Source of the DNA: Acidobacteriota bacterium
GTDB taxonomy: Bacteria; Acidobacteriota; Terriglobia; Terriglobales; SCQP01
Reading direction: 5' to 3'
Length of the DNA: 64,000 nt
Assembly: GCA_004299485.1 (NCBI GenBank)
Contig: SCQP01000007.1
Location: 78,623 to 142,622, forward strand
Positions 51,313 to 60,800 of this stretch are shown here, piece after piece (the stretch's first letter is position 1; the number at the start of each line of letters is the position of its first letter). The position numbers and the translations under genes are program-made. The notes beneath the pieces are model-generated. The model worked only from the letters and a program-made list of their open reading frames with translations, was not told the DNA's origin and did no database searches.

Positions 51313-52989
51313 ATGAACCTAATCAGATCGCTGATGGTTTGGCTGCTGCTGGCGGCGGTTGCGCTGCCGCAGGCGAGCGCGCAGCAGGGCAGAATCGTCG
51401 CGGCGCTGAACCGGTTGACCTGGGGCATTGAGCCGGGGCAGGTGCAGGCAGTGGAAAGAATTGGCCTCCAGCGTTGGATCGAGCAGCAGCTCCACCCGCA
51501 AAGTATTCCCGAAAACCCACAGCTCACGGCCCTCCTGCGGCCCTTGGCGACGCTGCGGGAGACACCCTCGCAGATCATTGCCGCCTATCCGCCGCCCCAG
51601 GCGCTGCAGCAAATGGCCCAGGGCCGGCGGCCTCTGCCGCGTGATCCTCTGCTGCACCAAATCGTGCAGCGTGAAATCGGGCAATTCCAGCATCCTACGG
51701 CTGCGCATAAACCGGCGCTGGCAGCAACGGCGCCACGCACCGCGGCGGCGGCATTCATGGCACTGCCTGCCCGCGTCCGGCAGCAGCAGGCACTGGCGCT
51801 GGCGCCGGCCGAAGCCAATCGCATGGCGCCCTGGCTGCCCCTTGCCGAAGCGCGCCAGTTGATCTACGACCAGCGGCCCCAGCAGGTGCCCGCTTTCGAC
51901 CTGACCTCCGCCAAGGTGCTGCGCGCGGTTTACTCCAACCGCCAGCTTCAGGACGTGCTCACCGACTTCTGGTTCAACCATTTCAACGTCTACATCCGCA
52001 AAGGCAATGACAGCGAGTTGATCGCGAGCTATTTGCGCGCGGCCATCCGGCCGCATGTGCTGGGCAAATTCCGCGATCTGCTGGTGGCGACCGCGGAAAC
52101 TCCGGCGATGATGTTCTACCTCGACAACTGGCAATCGGTGGATCCGGGCGTCAATAAGCGCGGCATCAACGAGAACTACGGCCGCGAGCTGATGGAACTG
52201 CAAACGCTGGGTGTGAATGGCGGCTACACACAGCAGGACGTGATTGCCGTGGCGCATTGCTTTACCGGCTGGACCATCCGCCAGCCGGGACGCCTGGCTG
52301 AGTTCTATTACAACGACCGGCTGCACGATCACGCGCCCAAAGTGGTGCTGGGCGTCACCATACCTGCCGGCGGCGGCATGTCCGATGGCCTGCAAGTGCT
52401 CGCCATGCTGGCCCGCAGCCCGGCAACCGCGCGGCACGTCTCCTTCGAGCTGGCACAGCGTTTTGTGGCCGACAATCCGCCCCCGGAGCTGGTGGCGCGC
52501 ATGACGACGACCTGGCTGCAGTCCGATGGCGACCTGCGCAAAGTCATGGAGACCCTGCTTAACTCGCCAGAGTTCTGGCAGGCAGCCGCGGGGCGCGGCA
52601 AGATGAAATCGCCGCTGCAGGTGGTCGTCTCGTCGGTACGCGCGCTGGGGGCCGAGGTCACCAATCCGCTGGCATTGAGCCGCGCCATCGCCAATATGGG
52701 CGAACCGCTCTACGCCAAGGAGCCACCCACCGGCTACAGCAACGACGGCGCGCAATGGCTTTCCACCAGCGGCCTGGTTGCGCGCATGCAGTTCGCCACG
52801 CGCCTGGCCGCGAACCAGATCCCTGGCGTTCAGGTAGATTTGAACACGCTGGGCAGCGATGCGGAATTCGCGCAGAGTATCCTGCAGCAAACACCCAACC
52901 CCGCCGTCGCCTCCGGACTGCGGGATGCCAAAAACCGCCGGCAGCTTGCAGCGCTCCTGCTGGGCTCGCCGGAATTCCAGAAGCGGTGA
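51313..52989 (+). CDS. DUF1800 family secreted protein
   Basis: A 558-residue exported protein of the DUF1800 family. SLMVWLLLAAVALPQASA is the signal peptide. Family segments include ALNRLTWGIEPGQVQAVERI and GLQRWIEQQLHPQSIPENPQ, FDLTSAKVLRAVYSNRQLQD, LTDFWFNHFNVYIRKGNDSE, PGVNKRGINENYGRELMELQ and LGVNGGYTQQDVIAVAHCFTG. The biochemical role is unknown. It is almost always followed by a DUF1501 protein, as here (5 nt gap), suggesting a joint envelope function. AGGAAGG precedes the ATG by 4 nt. Confidence 0.9.
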   Translation: MNLIRSLMVWLLLAAVALPQASAQQGRIVAALNRLTWGIEPGQVQAVERIGLQRWIEQQLHPQSIPENPQLTALLRPLATLRETPSQIIAAYPPPQALQQMAQGRRPLPRDPLLHQIVQREIGQFQHPTAAHKPALAATAPRTAAAAFMALPARVRQQQALALAPAEANRMAPWLPLAEARQLIYDQRPQQVPAFDLTSAKVLRAVYSNRQLQDVLTDFWFNHFNVYIRKGNDSELIASYLRAAIRPHVLGKFRDLLVATAETPAMMFYLDNWQSVDPGVNKRGINENYGRELMELQTLGVNGGYTQQDVIAVAHCFTGWTIRQPGRLAEFYYNDRLHDHAPKVVLGVTIPAGGGMSDGLQVLAMLARSPATARHVSFELAQRFVADNPPPELVARMTTTWLQSDGDLRKVMETLLNSPEFWQAAAGRGKMKSPLQVVVSSVRALGAEVTNPLALSRAIANMGEPLYAKEPPTGYSNDGAQWLSTSGLVARMQFATRLAANQIPGVQVDLNTLGSDAEFAQSILQQTPNPAVASGLRDAKNRRQLAALLLGSPEFQKR

Positions 52990-52994
52990 CAGCC

Positions 52995-54221
52995 ATGAAG
53001 CTTACGCGGCGCATTTTCCTGAAGGATTCGGCCTTGGCGATGGTGGGCGTGGGCATGGTTCCCGCCTGGCTGGGTCGCTCGGCGTGGGCAAGCGAGCTGG
53101 CGGGCCGGAATAAAGTGCTGGTCGCCATCTTCCAGCGCGGCGCGGTCGACGGCCTCAACGTGGTGATTCCGCACGGTGAGCGCGTTTACTATGACTTGCG
53201 ACCGACCATCGCCGTGCCCGAGACCGCAGTGATCAAGCTTGGCCCGCTGTTCGGGCTGCACCCGGCGCTGGCGGCACTCCAGCCGCTCTGGGCGGAGGGC
53301 CAGTTGGCGGCGGTGCAGGCCGCCGGCTCCCCTGATCCTTCGCGTTCGCATTTTGACGCCCAGGACTACATGGAGTCGGGCACGCCGGGCAACAAGTCAA
53401 CCGACAGCGGCTGGCTGAACCGCGCTCTGGGTCTGGATCCGCGCATGGATCGCTCGCCGCTGCGCGCGGTGGCCATCGGCGCCGAGTTGCCGCTTACCCT
53501 GCAGGGTCACGTGCCCGCGGTGGCGATTCACAATCTGAACCAGTTCCGCTACGGTGGCGGGCCACTGGCGGCCGGTTTTGCCGCCATGTACGACCACGCC
53601 GGCGATGCCCTGCTTGCCTCCGCCGGCCGCGATACTTTCCAGGCGCTGCGCATGGTGCAGCAGCTCGACCCGCGGCAATATCGTCCTGCAGCAGCCGCAC
53701 AGTACCCCAATCAACCGTTGGGCAACAGCCTCCGCCAACTGGCCCAGTTGATCAAAGCCGATGTGGGCGTGCAGGTCGCCTTTGCCGACGTGGGCGGCTG
53801 GGACAACCACGTCAACGAAGGCGGCGCCGAGGGCCAACTGGCATTTCATCTGCGCGGCTTCGCCGACGCCATCCGTGCCTTCTGGACCGATCTCGGCCCG
53901 CGCCAGCAGGACGTCGTGCTGGTCACCATGTCCGAGTTTGGGCGCACTGTGCATGAAAACGGCAATCGCGGCACCGACCATGGCCACGCCAACGTAATGT
54001 TCGTGCTGGGCGGCGCTGTGCGCGGCGGCAAAGTCTACGGCGACTGGCCGGGTCTCGCGTCCGCCCAGCTCTACCAGGACCGCGACCTGGCCGTCACCAC
54101 CGACTTCCGCGCGGTGCTGGGGGAAGCCGTGGTCCGGCACTTGGGCGCCCGCGATCTCACCGGCGTCTTCCCTGGCTACAACGGCACTCCGGCGCAGTTC
54201 CGCAATTTCCTGCACTCGTGA
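52995..54221 (+). CDS. DUF1501 family protein, Tat-exported
   Basis: A 408-residue member of DUF1501, related to alkaline-phosphatase/sulfatase-fold proteins. MKLTRRIFLKDSALAMVGVG is a twin-arginine signal. Motifs: FQRGAVDGLNVVIPHGERVY, SRSHFDAQDYMESGTPGNKS, VGGWDNHVNEGGAEGQLAF, LVTMSEFGRTVHENGNRGTD and HGHANVMFVLGGAVRGGKVY; the His/Asp-rich positions resemble a metal site. Function unknown; strictly paired with DUF1800 in many bacteria. Upstream in-frame codons belong to the DUF1800 coding region. Ends 5 nt before a convergent antiporter gene. Confidence 0.9.
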   Translation: MKLTRRIFLKDSALAMVGVGMVPAWLGRSAWASELAGRNKVLVAIFQRGAVDGLNVVIPHGERVYYDLRPTIAVPETAVIKLGPLFGLHPALAALQPLWAEGQLAAVQAAGSPDPSRSHFDAQDYMESGTPGNKSTDSGWLNRALGLDPRMDRSPLRAVAIGAELPLTLQGHVPAVAIHNLNQFRYGGGPLAAGFAAMYDHAGDALLASAGRDTFQALRMVQQLDPRQYRPAAAAQYPNQPLGNSLRQLAQLIKADVGVQVAFADVGGWDNHVNEGGAEGQLAFHLRGFADAIRAFWTDLGPRQQDVVLVTMSEFGRTVHENGNRGTDHGHANVMFVLGGAVRGGKVYGDWPGLASAQLYQDRDLAVTTDFRAVLGEAVVRHLGARDLTGVFPGYNGTPAQFRNFLHS

Positions 54222-54226
54222 AACTA

Positions 54227-55486
54227 TTAGTCGGCGGCGCGAGCTTTGAGATCAGGCGTCGATATCGCTTCCGGCTGCCGCCCGAGCAGCCAGGCCATCA
54301 GCCGCGCGCCGAAGGGCTGGTTGGCGAGGAAGACCAGAATCGACGTCACCACCACGCCGAAGAAGATCATCGAGTAGATGATGGCCTGCAGGGCATCGGC
54401 GCCGGGCAGTGATTGCTCAACCACCAGAGCGGCGAGGACGGCGGCGGCGAGGCCTTTGGCGACCATGCAGGCCGACATCGAGGCGTCGCGCGTGGGAACG
54501 CGATGGCGGAGGGTGAGGCGCACCGCGGGGATGCGCGGAATGAGCAGCAGCAGCGTGAGCAGGCCGCCGAACAGCAGCCAGTTGAGATCAGAGAAGTTGA
54601 CCGAAAGTCCGATGTAGACAAAGAAAAACGTCTTCAGCAGGAATATGATTTCGCCCAAAAACCCCATCTCCGCCTGGTTGAGGCCGGTGGCAGGCAAGGC
54701 TTCGCGCACCAGCGGCGTGTGCTCCACGTTGCCCAGGACAATGCCGAAGGCCAGCGCGGCAATCGCTCCGTTGGCATGCACCAGCTCCGTGCCGCCATAG
54801 ATGAGGAAGACGAACGCCGGGGTGGTGAACATGGGGTTTTGCAGACCGCGCGTCTTGCGCAGCGCCACAGCCCATACCAAGCCGCCAATGGCGCCGATCA
54901 AAATAGCGCCACCAAAGCCCAGCGCAAAGTGGCCTGCCGTCAGCACCCATTGGCCCCAACCATTGGCGTGGAAATTGAGCAGCGCCAGCGCCAGCACAAT
55001 GCTGACCACGTCGCCGAGCGCCGATTCCAAAAAGAGGATGTCGTGCGCGCGGTCGCCCATCTTCAGGCCCTTGGCCAGCGGCACGATCACGGTCGGCGAG
55101 TTGCCGGCGATGATCACGCCGAGCAATGCACCCAGCCAGATGCCCAGCGGCGTCAGCCAAGCCGTGGCCGCGGCCACGATGGCCGCTTCGCCAACGAAGC
55201 TGAGTGTCGATAGCGCCAAGGTGCCGGGCAGTGCGCGGCGCAAGCGGTTGAACTGGAGCGAGAGGCCACTCTCGAACAGAATCAGCACCAGCGTGATGGA
55301 GACGAACGCAGGGCCAACCACGCCAAAGGATTTCGGTCCGATCCAATGCAGCACTGGCCCGAGTGCCACGCCGATCAGCAGCAGCCAGAGGACGTCGGGG
55401 ATGCGCGTGCGGCTGAAAATGTGCGCGAACAGGTGAGCCAGGAACACCAACCCGCCGATCAGCGCAATGGAGGCTGCAAGCTGCAT
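54227..55486 (-). CDS. Cation:proton antiporter (CPA1/NhaP-like)
   Basis: A 419-residue membrane protein with about 12 helices. RIPDVLWLLLIGVALGPVLH is the family N-terminal P-D-x-L-x-x-L-x-x-G-x-x-L-G-P segment; VIIAGNSPTVIVPLAKGLKM and FLESALGDVVSIVLALALLN mark the transport core (the usual T/N-D residues are less clear, S-P-T and G-D here); ACMVAKGLAAAVLAALVVEQ is the helix with conserved basic residue. It exchanges Na+ or K+ for H+. No regulatory RCK domain. Start ATG without a clear Shine-Dalgarno sequence. Confidence 0.88.
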   Translation of the reverse strand: MQLAASIALIGGLVFLAHLFAHIFSRTRIPDVLWLLLIGVALGPVLHWIGPKSFGVVGPAFVSITLVLILFESGLSLQFNRLRRALPGTLALSTLSFVGEAAIVAAATAWLTPLGIWLGALLGVIIAGNSPTVIVPLAKGLKMGDRAHDILFLESALGDVVSIVLALALLNFHANGWGQWVLTAGHFALGFGGAILIGAIGGLVWAVALRKTRGLQNPMFTTPAFVFLIYGGTELVHANGAIAALAFGIVLGNVEHTPLVREALPATGLNQAEMGFLGEIIFLLKTFFFVYIGLSVNFSDLNWLLFGGLLTLLLLIPRIPAVRLTLRHRVPTRDASMSACMVAKGLAAAVLAALVVEQSLPGADALQAIIYSMIFFGVVVTSILVFLANQPFGARLMAWLLGRQPEAISTPDLKARAAD

Positions 55487-55490
55487 ATGA

Positions 55491-55525
55491 ACAGGGTACA
55501 GGGGTCAGGGGTCAGCGGGTCAGGT
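55491..55525. repeat. Heptamer repeat between minus-strand genes
   Basis: ACAGGGT, ACAGGGG, TCAGGGG, TCAGCGG and GTCAGGT follow with a seven-base period. The array lies between the antiporter start and the 3' end of the methyltransferase gene and includes the latter's last codons (stop at 55512). It resembles the heptamers at 10610-10637. Confidence 0.55.
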
Positions 55526-56381
55526 GGCAGACGGCGGACCAGGGGCGGCGGCCATTGCCGGGATGGGTCTGAGGCATGATAGCGGCGAGGCGCAGGGGCC
55601 AGTTCGGGAGACGATGAAGCTGGAGGCCAGCGCGGATGATGGGATGAACGCTGGCCGCGCGCCAGCCCGCGGGGCGAAAGAACTCAGGGCCTTCGGCGGG
55701 CGCGAAGCGAAAGACAGCACCGGCGCCGGCCGGCATCGTTTTTTGCATCATGCGCAGCAGGCCGGGACTGCCGAGATCAATCACCCAATCGTGAAAGCTC
55801 GCGCAGGCGGCGAGATCGCGGGCGAGCGAGGCGACCGCATCCGGCGGGAAATAGATCAGCAGGCCCTCGGTCAGGATCAGCACCCGTTTTGCTTCGCGGC
55901 TGAGCATGGCGAAGAGAGCCTGGCGCGCGGAAGCGTCGGCCAAGTCGCAGCGCACGCGCTGAAGCTGGCAACGCGGCGTGGCATTGCCAAGGATGGATTC
56001 TTTGTAGTCGAGCAGCGGTGGCAAATCGACTTCGATCCAGCGCAGGGTTGCCGGCAGATCGAGGCGATAGGGGCGGGTGTCGAGGCCGGCGGCGAGATTG
56101 ATCACCATGTCCGCGCCGGCGGCGAGATGCTCGGCTATGAGGCGGTCAGCCAGGACGGTGCGGGCGACAAACGACCAGGAATGCTTGGTCGCCTCGGTTT
56201 GCTGAGCGGCGATGCGGGCGCCGCGTTCGCCCGCAAGCGCGCGGGCGTAGGGGTCGCGGAAATGGGCGTCCGGCCGCTCGCTCTCGAGCGCACGATACAT
56301 GGCCACCCAGAGCGCGGTGTCCGACACGTTGCGGATGGCGGGCGATTCAGGACTGGCCATAAATGGGAATGACGGCGCCAT
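55512..56381 (-). CDS. Class I SAM-dependent methyltransferase (LCMT/Ppm1-like)
   Basis: A 289-residue methyltransferase of the leucine-carboxyl-methyltransferase-like group. NVSDTALWVAMYRALESERP and DAHFRDPYARALAGERGARI are the group's N-terminal helix pair; the SAM-binding loop is MVINLAAGLDTRPYRLDLP with WIEVDLPPLLDYKESIL; RVLILTEGLLIYFPPDAVAS follows. Many such proteins are of unknown substrate, including polyketide or O-methyl transfer. Two starts are possible (56381 or 56360), both inside the upstream SDR gene, so the pair is translationally coupled. Confidence 0.85.
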   Translation of the reverse strand: MAPSFPFMASPESPAIRNVSDTALWVAMYRALESERPDAHFRDPYARALAGERGARIAAQQTEATKHSWSFVARTVLADRLIAEHLAAGADMVINLAAGLDTRPYRLDLPATLRWIEVDLPPLLDYKESILGNATPRCQLQRVRCDLADASARQALFAMLSREAKRVLILTEGLLIYFPPDAVASLARDLAACASFHDWVIDLGSPGLLRMMQKTMPAGAGAVFRFAPAEGPEFFRPAGWRAASVHPIIRAGLQLHRLPNWPLRLAAIMPQTHPGNGRRPWSAVCHLTR

Positions 56382-56985
56382 TGATGTCGGCGGCAGCGGG
56401 GCTGGCGAGCCAGTGAATCAGCGCCGCAATCGACGACGGCTGCACCCATTTGCCGGGATCGGCCTTGGGCATGGCGGCGCGATTGCCGGGCGTGTCGATG
56501 ACACTGGGCAGAATCACGTTGCAGGTGGCGCCGCGCGCAGCGACTTCGAGCGCGACGGTGCGGGCGAGCGCGACCACGCCGGCTTTGGCGACGTTGTAGG
56601 CGGCCAGCTTGGCGGCGGGCGCGACCGCGTTGCGCGAACCCATGAGCACAATGCGGCCTCCGGGCCGGACGAGCATGGCCGGCACCGCCGCGCGCACGGT
56701 ATAAAAGGCCGCGTCGAGGTTGAGAGTCATCATACGGCGCCAAATCTCATCGCCGGTTTCGGCTACGCTGGTGCCGCCGGCAAAGCCGCCGACCAGGTGA
56801 ACCAGAACCTGCAGCGGCGAGCCGGCGGCAGCGACGGCGCGCGCGGCAGCGGCGGGCTGCGTGAGGTCGAAGTCAGGGTGAGAAGCTGCGGTGATGTGGT
56901 CGCCGGAGGCAGTAAAGGCCGCAACCACCGCACCGCCGAGTCCTCCGGAGGCGCCTGTAATCAGAATGTTGCGTGCTGCAGGCAT
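56347..56985 (-). CDS. Short-chain dehydrogenase/reductase
   Basis: A 212-residue Rossmann-fold NAD(P)-dependent oxidoreductase. The cofactor motif is NILITGASGGLGGAVVAAF (TG-x3-G-x-G), the Tyr-x3-Lys site is in AAYNVAKAGVVALARTVAL (Tyr 148 and Lys 152, by count about 149/153), with the catalytic Ser in LMGSRNAVAPAAKLAA. It is short for an SDR, with a compact helix alpha-FG. The substrate is unknown. It overlaps the methyltransferase gene by 14-35 nt, depending on its start, and begins only 15 nt from the divergent gene at 57001. Confidence 0.88.
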   Translation of the reverse strand: MPAARNILITGASGGLGGAVVAAFTASGDHITAASHPDFDLTQPAAAARAVAAAGSPLQVLVHLVGGFAGGTSVAETGDEIWRRMMTLNLDAAFYTVRAAVPAMLVRPGGRIVLMGSRNAVAPAAKLAAYNVAKAGVVALARTVALEVAARGATCNVILPSVIDTPGNRAAMPKADPGKWVQPSSIAALIHWLASPAAADINGAVIPIYGQS

Positions 56986-57000
56986 GAGAGAATCCCCTTA

Positions 57001-57897
57001 ATGCTTACGCGCAAGGCCATTATAGTCGCCGGAACCCTGCTCACACTGGGCGCCATGGCGCAGGCGCCGCAGACCGTCCGTCTGGCTACGACCTATACGC
57101 CCAATTCCTGGCTCGTTTACTCGATCTCCGCCACCACCAAAATCACCACCCGCACCGGCCCGGGCGCGGCCCTGCACGCCACGCTGGTGACGCAGGCGGA
57201 AGCACAGTTGCATGTGCTGCCGGGCGCAACTACGAACGATTTTGAGATCGCGGCGCGCTTCAACAAATACAGCACCACCGTCAGGGCAGACAATGCGGCG
57301 CAAAAAGCGGGGCTGGAGAAGCAGGCAGCGGCGACAGATCAAGCGGCCGTGGCTATGAAACCGGCGCTCTTCCGGGTGGTGAACGGCGTATTCAGCACCG
57401 TGTTCCGCCAACCCGGCGACCACTACGATCAGCCGGCGGATATGCTGAGCGAACTGACGCGCAACGATGTGCTGCCCCGCCGGCCGGTGGCCGTGGGCGC
57501 GCAATGGACGCGCACGCGCGAGCGCGCAATTCCGACCACCACGATTTCGATGCCGCTAACGCTGCGCTGCCGGTTGGCCGCGCTGGGCAGCGAGCACGGC
57601 GACCGGACCGCGGCGATCGCCGTGGACTCGACCGGCAGCGCCAATTTACCGCCCGGCTCGCTGCCGGACTCGCAGAAGCTGGCTAGCCAGGGCCTGGTGC
57701 CGCTCGGCCGCTTCAGCACCAAAACCACCGCGAACTCGGTGTATCGCGTTGCCGACGGGGTGCTTCTCGCGACCAGCAGTCAGACGCACAGCAGCATGCA
57801 GTTGCAGTTCATCGGGCCGAGCCCACAGGCGGCGACCTCAGATTCTGAAATCGACTCCACGGGCTCGGTAAAGCTGGAGAAAATCCTCGCTAATTGA
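57001..57897 (+). CDS. Secreted protein of unknown function
   Basis: A 298-residue exported protein not matched to a named family. MLTRKAIIVAGTLLTLGAMA is the signal peptide. The mature protein is beta-rich (WLVYSISATTKITTRTGPGA, AQLHVLPGATTNDFEIAARF, SVYRVADGVLLATSSQTHSS) with a helical middle (QKAGLEKQAAATDQAAVAM). Conserved-looking Asp/Asn-rich motifs are absent, so a structural or binding role is as likely as an enzymatic one. No Shine-Dalgarno sequence is apparent. Only 15 nt separate it from the divergent SDR gene, so its promoter must lie in or near that gene. Its 3' end overlaps the VPS10-like gene by 8 nt. Confidence 0.7.
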   Translation: MLTRKAIIVAGTLLTLGAMAQAPQTVRLATTYTPNSWLVYSISATTKITTRTGPGAALHATLVTQAEAQLHVLPGATTNDFEIAARFNKYSTTVRADNAAQKAGLEKQAAATDQAAVAMKPALFRVVNGVFSTVFRQPGDHYDQPADMLSELTRNDVLPRRPVAVGAQWTRTRERAIPTTTISMPLTLRCRLAALGSEHGDRTAAIAVDSTGSANLPPGSLPDSQKLASQGLVPLGRFSTKTTANSVYRVADGVLLATSSQTHSSMQLQFIGPSPQAATSDSEIDSTGSVKLEKILAN

Positions 57898-60800
57898 CGG
57901 TGAGCAACAGGGTCACGGTGTGCGAGAGCGTATGGCCGGCGCCAGCGGCGGAGTCGGTTGCGGTGATGGTGACCGAGCTATTGGTTTGGACAGACCGAAT
58001 TTGATTGTTGCTGCCGCCGCAAGCCGCACTTGCCAGCAGCAGCAGCGCGAGACCCGCAAGCAGGGGCTTGCGCCGGCGTGCTACGAGACCTGAGGCGAGC
58101 AAAGCAGCCGCAGCGAGCAGCCAAAGCCACGTCGCACTGCCAGGGCTCCGCTGCGGCGTAGGCGCCGCGACCCAAGCGCCCACAGCGGGCGCAATCGTCA
58201 GCGTGGCGGTCGTGCCGTTGGTGATGGCTACGGGTGAGGCAGTTTGGCACGTATAGCCGGCGGGCAAGCCGCTACAGGAAATAGCCACATTGAGATTGAG
58301 GCCGTAGGAGACGGCGAAGTTCAGGCCAACGGAGCCTTTTTGGCCGTTGGAAATTGTGAGGGTTGTGGGCGAGGCCGCCAAGCTGAAATCGCCGTCGTTG
58401 GCGAGGGTGAGCTGCTCGGAAAACGTGGCCGTGCCAGCGGTCGCAGTGACCGTGAGCGGCAGCTTCGCTGAGGCAGCGGCACCGGCGAGACCGCTGACGG
58501 TTACCGTGACGTCACCGCTGCCGGAAGTTGACGCCGCTGCCGAGAAGCTGCACTTCAGGCCGGCAGTACTCGAGCAGGCCCAGGTGACAGGGCCGGCAAA
58601 GCCATCGGCGAAAGTGGGATGCAGCGTGACCTGCGTGCTGTCGACGCCGGGCACAACCACCGGCAGCGCGGGCGAGGCGGCGAAGGAGAAGCCGGCGGGC
58701 GCGGCGGCGGGTATGCTCCAGGCGCCGCGGCCATGCGTGCCGGCAATCAGAACCGGATTGGAATCGTTAGTGCGCGTTAGCGCCAGGCTAAGAACCGCGG
58801 CAGCAGGAAGATTGCTCCCCAGGCGCGACCATTGCTCGTTCGCCGCGCCGCCATCGGTCGCCAGAAAAACGCCCACGTCGGTGGCGACATAGATGTTGTT
58901 GGGCACCGCCGGATCGACCACGATGGCGTTGATGGGAACGCCGGGCAGATCGCCGGCGATGCTGACCGCAGTTTGACCGCCGTCGGTGCTCTTGAACAGC
59001 TCGGCGTTGGCGCCGAGAAACCCGAAGCCCCAGTACACCGTCTGCGGACTCACGGGGCTGACGGCGATGGCAGAGACCGGCCCGGCGAAGGGCACCGCGG
59101 GCTGCTGGATTTCAGCCCAGGTGGGCTGCGTCAGAGTATTGGTGGCGTCGGTAGAGACGCTGAGCGAGCCATCATAGGCGCCGGCGTAGAGCACGTTGGG
59201 CGCATGGGGCGCGGCCGCCAGCGCGGTCAGATCATCGTTGCTGCCGGTGAGCACGTTGCCATCCGGATGGATGAGGCTGGGGCTGATCGCCGCCCAGCCG
59301 GCGCCGGGCGTGGCGGGCGCCGCCGGGCCCTTCCAGACGCGCTGCGTCAGCAGGTAGATGGAGCTGGGATCGGAGGGCGCCAGTATGTAGGGAATGTAGA
59401 ACTCCCCCTTGTCGGTGATGGTGCTGTCAGTGACCACGGGGAACCAGCCCACACCGCTGTTGGGCGAGTACGCCAGCGAGATGCCGTAATTCTCGGTGAA
59501 GAACTGGCTGGGATTGGCTGGATTGATGGCGGTGTGGCCGCCATCGCCGCCGAACTTATTGACCCAGGTCTGCGTGGCGCTGCTGCTAACCAGTACCGTG
59601 CCATTGTCCTGGGAACCGCCCAGTACCGAGCCGGGCGCGCCCGGCACGGCGCTGATGCTATAGAACTGAATCGTGCCCAGAGTGGCATTCATGTTCGTCC
59701 AGCTCGCGCCGGCGTTCGCAGTGCTCCAGGCGCCGCCGTCGTTGGCCGTAATCCATTGCGTCGCGGACAGGCAGACAATCGCATGCTCATCCGGATGCAC
59801 TGTGCCGCCGGTGTAGGAGTTGGTCAGGTTCGTCCACGTCAGCGCGTTGTTCGAGCCGGCTGCCCCGAGCCAGGTATCGATGCCAGCGACAATCAACTGC
59901 GACGTATCGGGCGGCGCCGCGAGGTACTGATCGTAGGTGCCCTGATTGTTGCCGCCGTAAAGATTGGCGGGCAGATTGAGCGCGATCCAGCTCTGACCCT
60001 CGTTGCCCGATTGCATGAGCCCCGCGCAGCCGCTGCAGTCGGTAGAGCTCGAGGGGAAGCCCTTGCTGTCGGTGATGAGCGCAAACAGGGTCGTACCGCG
60101 CACGGCCAGTGAGGCGCGGTAAAAGGTTTGCCGCGACACGGTAAACGGCGCCGGCAGCAGCGACCAGGTCACGCCGTCATCGACGGAGCGATAGAAGCCT
60201 TTGGCGCGGATGGCCGCATAGAAGGCCTTATCGGCAGGATCGTAAACGATGTCGGTGCCCGAGGCGCCGCTGGACTCCTGCGTCCATGTGGTGCCGCCGT
60301 CGGCAGAACGGACGATGCCGATCGCGGGCACGGAAGGGGTCAGCGTATCGTCCACATAGACGCCACCTTCGGTCATGGCGGCCAGCAGAACCTGAGGATT
60401 GGCCGGATCGACCAGCAACCGCGACACCGCACTGCCCAAAAAATCAACGCCGCTGCCCGTTGTCCAGGTTTGGCCGCCGTTGGTCGATTTGAAGATGCCG
60501 TCGCCGTAGTAGCTGTCCTGGCTCAGGTTGGGTTCGCCGGTGCCCACGTAAATGGTGGTGGGGGTGGTCGAGTCATCGAGCGCGATGCTGCCGATGGCGA
60601 GGCTGGGCAGATTGTCGCCAATGGGTGTAAAGGTCGGGGTGGCTGACAGCGCATTGGTCGAATACCACAGGCCACCGTCAGCGCCGCCCAGATACACCAT
60701 GTTGCCGGTCGGGTCTTTGCTGGTGTCCACCGCGATGGCGGTCAGGCGGCCGGCGACGTTGCCGAAATTCGGATCGCTTTCCGGCCGCGGCCCCAGCTCC

